A stretch of 64,000 bases of DNA from Marinilactibacillus piezotolerans (GCF_900169305.1 NZ_FWDP01000004.1:1178001-1242000); one strand, 5' to 3'. Positions 24,588 to 33,978 are shown, numbered from the stretch's first letter. Notes: generated by a model not told the origin, from the letters alone. Program-made: numbers and translations.

Positions 24588-27500
24588 CTTGCTGACCAGC
24601 TTTCGTTTTCACTTTTTTCTGTTGTGTTAGAAATTCAGCGATATTTTTAGCAAATAAAACCAATTCGTCCATCCAGGCATTATCGGTCAGTTTATGCGGC
24701 AGTTTGAATTCAATACTCAATCCGCCATTGGTATTCATATCTGTCTTCAATGTACTATCTTTCAGCGCTTTAAAAATTTCCGGAAGCGGAAGCTGTTTCG
24801 CCCCTTCTTTTGAAAAGCTCACAATCACTTGACGTTTCTCGCGTTTAATGGTTTCGATCAATGCAGTATCGCTGTACATCTTCAACAGACCAATCGTTAA
24901 TAAGTCAGAGACTTCCTGAGGATAGTCACCGAACCGATCGATCAATTCATCCTGCAGTTCTACGTAATCCTCATCACTAGAGAATTCACGAATCCGCTTG
25001 TACAGTTCGATTTTTTGTCTTTCATCTTCCACATATGTCCCTGGAAGATAAGCATCCACAGAGAGATCCATTTCAACGTTGGTATGCTGCTGCGTTTCGT
25101 CTCCGCGTTTTCTTGCCACTGCTTCAGCCAGCATTTGCGAATAAAGGTCAAACCCAACCGAATCAATAAATCCGTGCTGCTGCTGTCCCAGCAAGTTTCC
25201 TGCTCCACGAATCGACAAGTCTCTCATCGCAATCTTGAAACCAGATCCCAGCTCAGTAAAGTCTTTGATAGCCTGCAGCCTTTTTTCACTGACTTCTGTC
25301 AGAATCTTATTAGGCTGGTGCATAAAGTAAGCATATGCTACTCGGCTGCTTCTGCCGACTCTTCCTCTTAGCTGATACAGTTGCGACAGACCCATACGAT
25401 CTGCATCTTCTACTAATAGTGTATTCACGTTCGGCATGTCGATCCCTGTTTCAATGATGGTTGTTGTAACGAGAATATCGTATTCCCCTTGAATAAAGTC
25501 GAATAATATACTTTCCAGCTGCCCTTCCGGCATTTGGCCGTGTGCAATCCCGATTCGCGCTTCCGGTACGAATTGCTGCAGCTCTTCTGCCCGCTGTTCG
25601 ATCGTACTGACGCGGTTATGCAGGTAGAACACTTGACCCCCGCGGGCCATCTCTCGCTTCATCGCTTCTCCAATGACGATGCCATTCATTTCCATCACAT
25701 ACGTCTGTACTGGATAACGATTCGCCGGCGGTGTCTCAATGACCGAAAGATCTCTTACACCCAGCATGGACATATGCAAGGTTCTAGGAATCGGTGTCGC
25801 GGTCAATGTCAGCACATCCACTTCCTGCTTCAGCTGTTTCAACCGTTCTTTGTGTTTCACACCAAAGCGCTGCTCTTCATCCACGACTAACAATCCCAGG
25901 TCCTGAAACTGTACATCTTTTGACAAGACACGGTGCGTTCCGACAACCACGTCTACTTGGCCTTTACGCAGACCTTCCGTTAACTTTTTGACTTGCTGAC
26001 TCGTTCTGAATCGACTCATCAAGCCAATTTCTACTGGAAACTCTCTGAATCGCTCAACCATCGTTTCATAATGCTGCTGCGCTAATACTGTTGTTGGAAC
26101 CAAGATAGCTACTTGCTTGCCGTCTTGGACAGCTTTGAATACTGCACGCATGGCCACTTCTGTTTTCCCATATCCAACATCTCCGACCAGCAGGCGGTCC
26201 ATTGGTTTGTCTTTTTCCATATCCCGTTTCACTTCTTTAATAGAACGAAGCTGATCATCTGTTTCTGAATAAGGGAAAGCCGCATCAAATTCATGCTGAT
26301 ACTCATTGTCTTTAGAAAATGGAAAGCCTTTTTTGCGTTCTCTCTCCGCGTACAACTCAATCAAATCATCTGCGATATCTTCTACCTGGGAAGCAACTTT
26401 ACGTTTTGTTTTAGACCAGGCTGTACCACCCAGTTTATTGATCTTCGGTGTTTTCCCTTCAGAAGAAACATATTTCTGAAGCAAATTGACTTGGGTAACC
26501 GGGATAAACAGTTTGGAGTCATTCTCATAAACGATCGACATATAATCCTGATGGACACCGTTGATCTCCATGGTCTCCATACCCGTATATTTTCCGATTC
26601 CGTGATTGACATGCACCACAAAATCTCCAGGATTCAGTTCAGTGTAATTTTTTAGTCTTTCTGCATTAGAGATATTCTGACGACGAGCTCGTTTACGATT
26701 GACTCGGTTAAATAACTCTTTTTCAGTTAATACCGCTAGTTTCTCTCCGGGCAGTTCAAATCCATTCTGAACAGTTGAAGGAATCACTTGAATCTTCTGT
26801 TCCTGAATATCATCTTGGTCTGACAAGATACTTGGAATCTCAAAATCCAGCAGTGTTCGATTCACTTTGTCTGCTCGTTCATCATCCACTGTCATGACTA
26901 CGACTGTATATCCTTGCTTCTCCCAACGTTCCATCTCTGTCTTCAACAAATGCATTTGACCGAAAAACTGCTGCATACTGCGGTACTGGAAAGGATGGAT
27001 TGCATCAAATTTTAATCCGCGCATTCCTTTTTGAAATAATGCAAAATGCAGAATGTCTTGATCCAGCTTTTTCATTTCTGTTCTGAAGTCATTAGAAAAG
27101 GTTTGTTTCTGCAGAATCAAGCGTTGAGACAGCTGAGAAGTGACCCACTCTGCTTCTTCCTCATTCAGCATAGCATCCTTTTCTAATATTCGAGGATATT
27201 CATCCATTACTATAGTGGCATCTTCTGAAATATATTCTAAGACAGAGGTGTTTTTCTCATAAATAAAATCTCTGAACTTCACTAAATCATCAGAAAGCTC
27301 CCCTGCCTCTAGTTGATCAATCATTCCATTTAATTGTTTGCTCAACTGCTGTTTTGCCTCGTTGTCTGTCATAGAAGACAGATTGTCTGACAAAGCTTTT
27401 CTCAATTTGTCTGCAGCAGGCTGCAATTGTTCTTCTGTCACTAAAAAGTCAGTTGCAGGAATCAACGAGATTTTTTCCACATTACTGATCGACCGTTGGG

Positions 27501-28128
27501 TATCTGCATCAAAAAATCTCAATGAATCCACTTCTATATCAAAGAACTCGATTCGTACAGGATTTTCCTCTGTCAGCGGGTAGACATCAATGATTCCGCC
27601 TCTAATGCTGAATTCTCCAGGAGCAGCGACTTTCTGCTCTCTGCGGTACCCCATATTGACGAGTGATTTTGCAAAAGTTTCAAATTCGATTTCTGCGCCT
27701 AGTTCAATATTGATATGCGCCTGTTCGAATACTGCTTTTGGCGGCAGTAATTTTCTAACACCTGATAGCGGCACGATGACTACGCCTGGTTGGCCAGACA
27801 ACAAATAATCAAGTGCCTGTACTCGCTCTGCACGAGCTTCCGGTGAAGCAATCGCCATCTCGGCATGAATCATATCATCTACTGAAAACACAAATAACTG
27901 GTCATCAGGAATCAGACCAGTGAAATCTGCCATCAGTTGATTGGCATGATATAAATTCTGAGTAACAATAACGATCTGCTGCTGTTTCTCCTTCAGTAAA
28001 GAAGAAAGAAATAGCGCTCTAGCAGAACCGGCAATTCCGGTAATCAATTGTGTTTGTCGTTTACCGACAGCAGAGAAGACCGCTTGGACAGAAGACTTCT
28101 CTCTTAAAAAACTTGTAATGGTAGCCAA
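24580..28128 (-). CDS. mfd: Transcription-repair coupling factor Mfd
   Basis: An 1182-residue helicase-like translocase that releases stalled RNA polymerase and recruits UvrA. In order: UvrB-homology N-terminal region, a CarD-like RNA polymerase interaction domain (around 'PGDFVVHVNHGIGKYTGM'), the RecG-like motor with Walker A 'GDVGYGKTEVA' and 'DEEQRFGV', and the C-terminal TRCF domain. Length is normal. The start codon is TTG at 28128, supported by AAGGAG 10 nt upstream and by the conserved N terminus. 45 nt from pth; the pth-mfd-flippase-yabN-rqcP order is the conserved one. Confidence 0.97.
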   Translation of the reverse strand: MATITSFLREKSSVQAVFSAVGKRQTQLITGIAGSARALFLSSLLKEKQQQIVIVTQNLYHANQLMADFTGLIPDDQLFVFSVDDMIHAEMAIASPEARAERVQALDYLLSGQPGVVIVPLSGVRKLLPPKAVFEQAHINIELGAEIEFETFAKSLVNMGYRREQKVAAPGEFSIRGGIIDVYPLTEENPVRIEFFDIEVDSLRFFDADTQRSISNVEKISLIPATDFLVTEEQLQPAADKLRKALSDNLSSMTDNEAKQQLSKQLNGMIDQLEAGELSDDLVKFRDFIYEKNTSVLEYISEDATIVMDEYPRILEKDAMLNEEEAEWVTSQLSQRLILQKQTFSNDFRTEMKKLDQDILHFALFQKGMRGLKFDAIHPFQYRSMQQFFGQMHLLKTEMERWEKQGYTVVVMTVDDERADKVNRTLLDFEIPSILSDQDDIQEQKIQVIPSTVQNGFELPGEKLAVLTEKELFNRVNRKRARRQNISNAERLKNYTELNPGDFVVHVNHGIGKYTGMETMEINGVHQDYMSIVYENDSKLFIPVTQVNLLQKYVSSEGKTPKINKLGGTAWSKTKRKVASQVEDIADDLIELYAERERKKGFPFSKDNEYQHEFDAAFPYSETDDQLRSIKEVKRDMEKDKPMDRLLVGDVGYGKTEVAMRAVFKAVQDGKQVAILVPTTVLAQQHYETMVERFREFPVEIGLMSRFRTSQQVKKLTEGLRKGQVDVVVGTHRVLSKDVQFQDLGLLVVDEEQRFGVKHKERLKQLKQEVDVLTLTATPIPRTLHMSMLGVRDLSVIETPPANRYPVQTYVMEMNGIVIGEAMKREMARGGQVFYLHNRVSTIEQRAEELQQFVPEARIGIAHGQMPEGQLESILFDFIQGEYDILVTTTIIETGIDMPNVNTLLVEDADRMGLSQLYQLRGRVGRSSRVAYAYFMHQPNKILTEVSEKRLQAIKDFTELGSGFKIAMRDLSIRGAGNLLGQQQHGFIDSVGFDLYSQMLAEAVARKRGDETQQHTNVEMDLSVDAYLPGTYVEDERQKIELYKRIREFSSDEDYVELQDELIDRFGDYPQEVSDLLTIGLLKMYSDTALIETIKREKRQVIVSFSKEGAKQLPLPEIFKALKDSTLKTDMNTNGGLSIEFKLPHKLTDNAWMDELVLFAKNIAEFLTQQKKVKTKAGQQDE

Positions 28129-28173
28129 TAGTTTCCTTCTCCTTTTTCAATCTTTAACCAGCTGCTTTACGTT

Positions 28174-28734
28174 TTAATTATATTTGGTCATTGTATCTTG
28201 GAACGTCTGCCCTTCTGACCAATATTTCACTGCATCAGCCGACTGTTTGACTGCAGCGAGCATCTCTTCATGTACCGATTTGTCGAATCCATTCAACACA
28301 TGAGAAATAACAGACTGCCCTTCATATGGACGTCCTACACCAACTCGAATTCGATTGAATGTTTTCGTCCCGATATGCTGGATAATACTTTTGATACCGT
28401 TATGTCCGCCTGCTCCGCCTTTTGTTCTCAAACGAATTTTCCCAGTCGGCAAGTCCATATCATCATAGATCACAACAATATCTTCTTCAGTCAACTCATA
28501 ATAGTCCATCCACGGACGAACAGATCTTCCGGAATCATTCATAAATGTCTGCGGTTTAATCAGCAACACTTTCTCTGTACCGATTCTGCCCTCCGCATAA
28601 ACAGAATCAAATTTACTTTTATTGAAAGCCCACCCTAACTGGAAAGCTAATTCATCTAATACAATAAACCCTATATTATGCTTGGTTTCTCTATATTTTG
28701 CACCTGGGTTGCCTAATCCAATAACTAATTTCAT
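28174..28734 (-). CDS. pth: Peptidyl-tRNA hydrolase
   Basis: A 186-residue enzyme that recycles peptidyl-tRNA. It starts MKLVIGLGNPGAKYRETKHN, containing the catalytic histidine (H20 in 'ETKHNIGF') and the asparagine of 'GNPG'. 'DDMDLPTGKIRLR' and 'GGHNGIKSII' are the other family blocks. AAGGAGAT lies 5-6 nt before the ATG at 28734; longer in-frame readings have no ribosome site. First gene of the pth-mfd operon. Confidence 0.97.
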   Translation of the reverse strand: MKLVIGLGNPGAKYRETKHNIGFIVLDELAFQLGWAFNKSKFDSVYAEGRIGTEKVLLIKPQTFMNDSGRSVRPWMDYYELTEEDIVVIYDDMDLPTGKIRLRTKGGAGGHNGIKSIIQHIGTKTFNRIRVGVGRPYEGQSVISHVLNGFDKSVHEEMLAAVKQSADAVKYWSEGQTFQDTMTKYN

Positions 28735-28768
28735 GGTTAATCTCCTTGCAGTAAAATTCTTGTACATG

Positions 28769-28799
28769 CAAAAAAGCTGAACGATTGATCGTCCAGTTT
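28769..28799 (-). terminator. Hairpin with T-run just upstream of pth
   Basis: 12-bp stem with 2-nt loop (28774-28785 with 28788-28799, two G-U pairs) followed by TTTTTT on the minus strand. It can end the zinc-ribbon gene's transcript, but a promoter-like TGCTATACT at 28822-28830 lies between that gene and the hairpin, so it may instead sit in the pth leader. Confidence 0.7.
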
Positions 28800-28879
28800 T
28801 TCCGTATCGTGCTTTGTATTCAGTATAGCACAGTTGATGAATGAAAAACATGTTTCACATCCGAACACTCAACTGTCTA

Positions 28880-29281
28880 TTATGTCTTTTTAACAAACTG
28901 ATGGTGACAAGAAGGACAAGTAATTTTCACTTTCCCTTTTCCTTTTGGAACACGCACTTTCTGCTTGCAGGAAACACAAGTATAAAACTTATATACTTTC
29001 TGCTGCGCTCGCTTGTTTTTCAATCGCTGAAAGAACGTCACTGTTTTTTGCTTGATTTGGATATATTTTCTATATTCCTTATAACGTGCAGCTTTTTCTT
29101 TTGATAATACTCTCAAAATAGCATAGGCGATGAATGCTATCCCTATAACGGAGAAAATCAATCCGCCGACAAAATTGGATAATAGATTGATCACTAATCC
29201 CGCAATCAGCAACACTCTGGAAAATTCATCCATTCCGTAACGGCCATTCATATAAAACAACATTTTTTGAATAAATTGCAT
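28880..29281 (-). CDS. Zinc-ribbon membrane protein of unknown function
   Basis: A 133-residue protein: two closely spaced hydrophobic segments (about 23-60), a basic coiled region (about 60-93) and a C-terminal zinc ribbon with C-V-S-C near 101-104 and C-P-S-C-H-H near 122-127. Similar small zinc-ribbon membrane proteins are common in Lactobacillales but I know no function. Start chosen at 29281 because AGGGTGGGA lies 5-8 nt upstream. It precedes pth on the same strand, separated by a terminator-like hairpin. Confidence 0.65.
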   Translation of the reverse strand: MQFIQKMLFYMNGRYGMDEFSRVLLIAGLVINLLSNFVGGLIFSVIGIAFIAYAILRVLSKEKAARYKEYRKYIQIKQKTVTFFQRLKNKRAQQKVYKFYTCVSCKQKVRVPKGKGKVKITCPSCHHQFVKKT

Positions 29282-29402
29282 TTGTTCCCACCCTTTGAAG
29301 TTATTCGAGGTTCATATACAACTAGAATACCATCAAAATTTAAAGAAACCATGAATATCTCAGTTTTCAAGTCAGGAAATCGTCCAGATAAACTGACTAG
29401 AC

Positions 29403-29443
29403 AAAAAACCGAAGTTTTCCTGCTTCACGCAAGAAAACCTCGG
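29403..29443 (-). terminator. Terminator of the lipoprotein gene
   Basis: 11-bp stem CCGAGGTTTTC/GAAAACTTCGG (one G-U pair; 29409-29419 with 29433-29443) and TTTTTT on the minus strand, 30 nt after the lipoprotein stop. Confidence 0.85.
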
Positions 29444-29472
29444 CTGTCCATATACTAAGTCTGGTTTTTAAA

Positions 29473-30003
29473 TTATTCTGCAGCTGGCTCTGCTTCAGTT
29501 GCTGAAACAATAACCGTTTCGTGACGAATTAAATCTTCAGCATTCACTTCATCTCCAACTGCTCCCAAATCTTCGTCAGAAACACCAACTTGATAAGTTG
29601 TATCTTCTGCAGGAGTTGAAACAGGATAAGTGAATTCACCCTCTGTAACTTCAGGCTTAGCCACAACTTGACCATCTTGAATGATATATGCGTAAGGCGT
29701 TACACCTTCTTCAGTTGCTACAGCCGTTCCTGTAATAACAGCTTCTCCGCTAACTGGATTGTATACATAACCATCCTCTGTCCAGGTTGCACCTGAAAGT
29801 TCCAATTCGATTGTAGAAGTGTAGTTAAGATCGTCTGACTCAATGCTGTCGATAATTTCTAGTGCACTTTCACCAGAATTTTCAGAACCTGAGCTCGCTT
29901 CTTCAGTAGTGTCCGTTTCTGTTTCTGATTCATCTCCAGAACCGCATGCCGCTAATAAAAGGCTGGAAACCGCCAATAACCCAACTAATTTTTTATAAAC
30001 CAT
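29473..30003 (-). CDS. Secreted lipoprotein of unknown function
   Basis: A 176-residue protein with a signal peptide ending in the lipobox LLAAC (cysteine near residue 20), followed by a low-complexity linker rich in E, S, T and D (about 22-45), the usual spacer of Gram-positive lipoproteins. The mature part (about 48-170) is acidic and probably beta-rich; I recognise no domain. RBS AGGGGGAG just before the ATG. It stands alone between two terminators/intergenic regions. Membrane anchoring on the outer face is a safe inference; substrate or partner unknown. Confidence 0.75.
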   Translation of the reverse strand: MVYKKLVGLLAVSSLLLAACGSGDESETETDTTEEASSGSENSGESALEIIDSIESDDLNYTSTIELELSGATWTEDGYVYNPVSGEAVITGTAVATEEGVTPYAYIIQDGQVVAKPEVTEGEFTYPVSTPAEDTTYQVGVSDEDLGAVGDEVNAEDLIRHETVIVSATEAEPAAE

Positions 30004-30026
30004 TCTTTCTCCCCCTAAATGTATGT

Positions 30027-30062
30027 AGACTTGTTATTCAAAACTTGCCTGAATACAAGTCT
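30027..30062. repeat. Hairpin/palindrome upstream of the lipoprotein gene
   Basis: AGACTTGTTATTCA (30027-30040) pairs with TGAATACAAGTCT (30050-30062) with one bulged base, 24 nt upstream of the lipoprotein start. It may be a leader hairpin or operator. From here to 30299 the sequence is very AT-rich (~75-80%) and I see no gene in it. Confidence 0.45.
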
Positions 30063-30299
30063 ATCTGTAAAATCCATTAACTGTATATTACCATATATAC
30101 GTTTATATAACAAACTTTTTAATGAAAATTCATTTTGATAAATTTAACAAATATACAGTCGTTTTACTTTTTAAAACGGTTTTTCTTGCCAATATACAGT
30201 AGGGTATACAAAATTACATTATGATAATTTAGAGAAAATATTGAGAATATAATTAAATAGTTATATAATGAAGCACGTTTTATCATTATTTTTTCATTT

Positions 30300-30525
30300 T
30301 CAATGTTTTTTCACTTTACAATATGCTTCAGCAATTCTTTCAGTCAACTGCTCGTCTTGTAATTGTGTGATGTCTTTAACCACATCAGAGACAGACTCTT
30401 TTGACAATCTTTTTTGCAGTTCAACACTTTCCTGATCGTTGGGATCATTGTAGCAGAGTAGCTTGGCAACAGTAGAAACCAGCGCTTCTGTTTGGAGTCC
30501 ACTCTCTTTCGCTTCAAAAGGAAAC
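30300..30525 (-). pseudogene. mtlD: 3' remnant of mannitol-1-phosphate 5-dehydrogenase (mtlD)
   Basis: In one frame the minus strand encodes ~72 residues, including 'EAKESGLQTEALVSTVAKLL', 'YNDPNDQESVELQ' and 'ITQLQDEQLTERIAEAYCKV', ending at a TGA (30300-30302). This is the pattern of the C-terminal domain of MtlD, which oxidises mannitol-1-phosphate. No start codon or N-terminal NAD domain is present, and the frame differs by +1 from the truncated mtlA frame that abuts it. The order mtlA...mtlD is that of mannitol operons, so I read this as what remains after a deletion removed the middle of the operon. Confidence 0.75.
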
Positions 30526-31731
30526 GCAGAAAACAGTGGAGAAATTCACTGTTTTCTGCGTTTCTGCAATATTAAGAAATGAAGCGCACATTGCTGACAA
30601 TCCCATACCAGCATCACAAGCGAAGATGATTTTGCTGACATGGTTGTTTTCAACTGCTTCAACACCCATTGCTGCATCTAATGCGTCATCTTCCTCTTCT
30701 GCTTTGTCTAATTTCAGAACAAGCGCTCCAACTGCAAATGAAGCCGCAGCTGCTAAGATAACACTTAAGATAACTGTTACATAAGAACCTGAAGCTGTGT
30801 TTGCCAAAATCGCAAGTATCGAACCTGGTGAAGCTGGTGCACGGAGCGCGCCGTCTAGTAATACGTTTGTGAAAGTCCCTGTAACCCCGCCGGCAATTGC
30901 TGCTAAAAACATTGCTGGTTTCATCAATACATATGGGAAATAAATTTCATGAATCCCACCGATAAAGTGAATCAAGATTGCTCCAGCAGATGAAGATCTT
31001 GCTGACCCTTTACCAAACACCAAGTAAGAAAGTAAGATACCAAGTCCTGGTCCCGGGTTAGCTTCCAACAGGTAAATGATTGATTTTCCTGCTTCAGTTG
31101 TCTGCTGAGCTCCCAGCGGTGTAAAGATACCGTGGTTAATTGCATTATTTAAGAATAAAACTTTAGCTGGTTCAATAAATACGTTTGTCAACGGTAGTAA
31201 ATTTGCGTTAATGATCCACTCTACTCCGGCAGCCATGGCGTTGTTCAAGCCTAAGAAGACAGGACCAATCGCCCAGAAGGCTAATAGCGATAGCAAGAAA
31301 CCGATAATTCCGCTTGAGAAGTTGATGACCAGCATCTCAAACCCTGTCGGAATCTTGTCTGAGAAGAAATCATCAAAGAGTTTGATTGCAAACCCACCCA
31401 AAGGACCGGAAACCATAGCGCCTAAGAACATCGGTGCTTCAGGGGCACCCATGATGACCCCCATCGCTGTGATAACCCCAACGACTGCTCCTCTCTGTCC
31501 GTGAACCACACTACCACCTTGATAAGCGATCAATATTGGAATCAGAAATCTGATGATCGGGTCTACCATTGTTGCTAGACTCTCCCTGGGTAAGAAACTA
31601 TCTGGAATAAATAATGCTGTAAGAATTCCCCAAGCGATCAGCGCTCCGATATTCGGCATGATCATACCGCTCAGATAAGAACCCAAGCGTTGAATAAAAG
31701 CTTTTGCACCTCTACTTTGTGTTTGCTGCAT
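30514..31731 (-). pseudogene. mtlA: Truncated mannitol PTS permease IICB (mtlA)
   Basis: A 405-residue reading frame with an intact mannitol IIC domain (about 1-340: 'MPNIGALIAWG', 'GGIHEIYFPYVLMKP') and the start of IIB including its phosphocysteine loop 'IIFACDAGMG'. The match ends ~13 residues after the cysteine and the frame closes with unrelated residues encoded by a palindrome. A complete MtlA IIB runs ~90 residues further. RBS AAAGGAG precedes the ATG. Without most of IIB, and with no IIA visible, phosphotransfer should fail, though the IIC channel could still be made. Confidence 0.85.
30521..30564. repeat. Perfect 18-bp palindrome at the mtlA/mtlD junction
   Basis: Arms 30521-30538 and 30547-30564 are exact inverted copies (GAAACGCAGAAAACAGTG and its complement) around an 8-nt loop. 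It lies exactly where mtlA homology stops and mtlD homology begins. There is no T tract, so it is not an obvious terminator. Confidence 0.9.
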
Positions 31732-31785
31732 GTTATATTCTCCTTTTTTATTTATAATATTTACTGCTTAACCTTACATTTACAT

Positions 31786-31803
31786 TGTAAGCGCTACGCT
31801 TAC
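31786..31803 (-). promoter_or_regulatory. cre-like palindrome upstream of mtlA
   Basis: GTAAGCG-CTA-CGCTTAC is a perfect 7-3-7 palindrome ~55 bp upstream of the mtlA start. The left part (TGTAAGCGCT) fits the CcpA consensus TGWAANCGNTNWCA; the last three positions do not. Catabolite control of a mannitol operon would be expected. Confidence 0.5.
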
Positions 31804-31851
31804 TTAATATTAGCTCTACTAGTGGAGACATTGTCATAGTTTTTTTGACAA

Positions 31852-31883
31852 GATTCATATTAATGAGTAGATTAATATGAATC
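31852..31883. repeat. 13-bp AT-rich palindrome between mtlA and glmS
   Basis: Perfect arms GATTCATATTAAT (31852-31864) and ATTAATATGAATC (31871-31883) with 6-nt spacer, in the divergent region between mtlA and glmS. An operator is one possibility; no owner is known. Confidence 0.85.
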
Positions 31884-31914
31884 CTTGCTTAATTTAAGAT
31901 GAAATTATCTGCCA

Positions 31915-31966
31915 TTTGCTTAATTATATTAAGTCTTTCTCTTTTCACTTAATATAATTAAGCAAA
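31915..31966. repeat. 20-bp perfect inverted repeat between mtlA and glmS
   Basis: TTTGCTTAATTATATTAAGT (31915-31934) and its exact complement (31947-31966) around a 12-nt spacer. It lies ~65 bp upstream of the glmS -35. There is no T tract. Whether it is an operator, a mobile-element end or a structured RNA cannot be told. Confidence 0.9.
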
Positions 31967-32030
31967 CTACTCTACAAGGACCATTTAAAATAACACATAT
32001 ACCAATTTTATTATTTAGTCCAATATTTAT

Positions 32031-32057
32031 TTGACAATCCTTAGTATAGGTTATAAT
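32031..32057 (+). promoter_or_regulatory. glmS promoter
   Basis: TTGACA (32031-32036) and TATAAT (32052-32057) with a short 15-bp spacer; reading TAATAT (32054-32059) as the -10 gives the ideal 17 bp. Confidence 0.8.
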
Positions 32058-32091
32058 ATTGTCATGCATCACGTTATCGAAACCAAAAAAC

Positions 32092-32123
32092 AGTATATAC
32101 CAATGCTAATCTGGTCTATACCT
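32092..32123 (+). promoter_or_regulatory. Two NagR/GntR-type (dre-like) operators in the glmS leader
   Basis: TGGTCTATACC at 32112-32122 and its imperfect inverted partner (minus strand TGGTATATACT, 32092-32102) resemble the palindromic NagR/DasR site TGGTNTANACCA. They lie just downstream of the promoter, 30-60 nt before glmS. Repression of glmS by NagR is known in streptococci; the site assignment here is mine. Confidence 0.55.
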
Positions 32124-32153
32124 CTAAAAAAATTATTGAAAGAAGGAACACTT

Positions 32154-33962
32154 ATGTGCGGAATTGTAGGATATATCGGAAATAAAGATGCAAAAGAAAT
32201 TTTATTGAATGGTTTGGATACACTAGAGTACCGAGGATATGACTCTGCGGGTATTTATGTAACAGATGAAGAAAATCAAGGTCATTTATTTAAAGAAAAA
32301 GGCCGTATTGCGGCACTTCGTGAAAAAGTAGATGGTTCTATCAACGCTTTCTCAGGAATCGGTCATACACGCTGGGCAACCCACGGTGTTCCAAGTGTAG
32401 CCAATGCTCATCCTCATCAATCTACAAGCGGTCGTTTCACTATTGTACATAATGGTGTAATCGAGAACTTTGAAGAAGTCCGTGACGCTTATCTGTCAGA
32501 TGTAGAATTCCACAGTACAACAGATACAGAAGTTATCGTTCAACTAATCGCTTGGTTCGTAGAATCTGAAGGTCTTGAAACCATTGATGCCTTCAAAAAA
32601 GCAACCGTTACATTGAAAGGTTCTTACGCATTAGCATTAGTTGATAACGAAAACCCAGACACTCTGTACGCTGCTAAAAACAAGTCTCCTTTATTATTGG
32701 GTACTGGCGAAGGATTCAACGTTATTTCTTCAGATGCTATGGCAATGGTTCGTGAAACGACTGAATTCATCGAATTGATGGATGGCGAAGTGGCTACTCT
32801 GACAAAAGATTCCATCAAAATCGAAGACCTTGCCGGCGAAGTGATCGAACGTGACAGCTACACTGCTCATATCGATGCAAATGACTTAGGTAAAGGAACT
32901 TACCCATACTACATGATCAAAGAAATCGATGAGCAACCAGCTGTTATGCGTAAATTGGTTCAGCAATACCAAAATGCAGAAGGTCAGCTAGAGATTGACG
33001 AAGAAGTATTGGCAGAAATCATTGAGAGCGACCGCGTTTATATCGTGGCTTGCGGAACAAGTTATAATGCAGGTTGGGTCGGTAAACAGTTACTTGAACG
33101 TGTTACAGGTACTCCAACTGAAGTTCATTTAGCAAGTGAGTTTGCTTACAACACACCTCTATTGACTAAGAAACCGTTCTTCATCTTCTTATCGCAATCA
33201 GGTGAAACAGCGGACAGCCGCCAAGTGTTGGTTCAAGTAAACAAAGCAGGATACCCTTCTTTAACGTTGACAAACGTTCCTGGTTCTACACTTTCTAGAG
33301 AAGCGAAACATACATTACTATTGCATGCGGGTCCTGAAATTGCTGTAGCTTCAACAAAAGCTTACACAGCACAAATTGCTGTTTTAGCAATCCTTGCTGA
33401 ATGTATTGAAAAATCCAATGGAGAAACTTCTCCGATCGATGTCGCTCATGAACTAGGCATCATCGCTAACGCTATCGAAACAGTTATTGATGATCACGAA
33501 ATCTTCGAACATCTGTCAGTGACTCACTTGAGCACAAGCAAAAATGCTTTCTATATTGGTCGCGGAATCGATTACTACGTCGTAATGGAAGCTGCTTTGA
33601 AATTAAAAGAAGTTTCTTACGTTCAAGCTGAAGGCTGGGCATCAGGAGAATTAAAACATGGTACGATCGCATTGATCGAAGAGAATACACCCGTTATTTC
33701 AATCATTACGGATGAAGTTTCTGGACCACACACTCGCGGGAATGCCCACGAAGTGATTTCTCGCGGAGCGAACAGTATGATCATTTCCATGGAAGGATTA
33801 GATCGTCAAGAAGACGCTTATGTTCTTCCTAAAGTTCATGATCTATTAACTCCGCTGATCAGCGTGATACCAACACAATTGATTGCTTACTATACGGCAC
33901 TTCACCGTGGAAACGATGTTGACAAACCTCGTAACCTGGCTAAATCTGTAACCGTTGAGTAA
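32154..33962 (+). CDS. glmS: Glutamine--fructose-6-phosphate aminotransferase
   Basis: A 602-residue cytoplasmic enzyme making glucosamine-6-phosphate, the entry to amino-sugar and peptidoglycan synthesis. The start at 32154 (AGAAGGA upstream) gives [10 protein letters not shown], so Cys1 after Met removal is the glutaminase nucleophile. Glutaminase class II domain about 1-230, then two SIS isomerase domains with 'CGTSYNAGW' and 'SQSGETADS', and the C-terminal '[12 protein letters not shown]' signature. The leader is short and contains no glmS ribozyme. Regulation may be through the NagR-like sites. Confidence 0.98.
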   Translation: MCGIVGYIGNKDAKEILLNGLDTLEYRGYDSAGIYVTDEENQGHLFKEKGRIAALREKVDGSINAFSGIGHTRWATHGVPSVANAHPHQSTSGRFTIVHNGVIENFEEVRDAYLSDVEFHSTTDTEVIVQLIAWFVESEGLETIDAFKKATVTLKGSYALALVDNENPDTLYAAKNKSPLLLGTGEGFNVISSDAMAMVRETTEFIELMDGEVATLTKDSIKIEDLAGEVIERDSYTAHIDANDLGKGTYPYYMIKEIDEQPAVMRKLVQQYQNAEGQLEIDEEVLAEIIESDRVYIVACGTSYNAGWVGKQLLERVTGTPTEVHLASEFAYNTPLLTKKPFFIFLSQSGETADSRQVLVQVNKAGYPSLTLTNVPGSTLSREAKHTLLLHAGPEIAVASTKAYTAQIAVLAILAECIEKSNGETSPIDVAHELGIIANAIETVIDDHEIFEHLSVTHLSTSKNAFYIGRGIDYYVVMEAALKLKEVSYVQAEGWASGELKHGTIALIEENTPVISIITDEVSGPHTRGNAHEVISRGANSMIISMEGLDRQEDAYVLPKVHDLLTPLISVIPTQLIAYYTALHRGNDVDKPRNLAKSVTVE

Positions 33963-33978
33963 ATCGACTGTTTAAATG

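Noticed and set aside
32058-32153. glmS ribozyme in the glmS leader
   Set aside because: The leader from promoter to ATG is under 100 nt and lacks the ribozyme core; only operator-like repeats are present.
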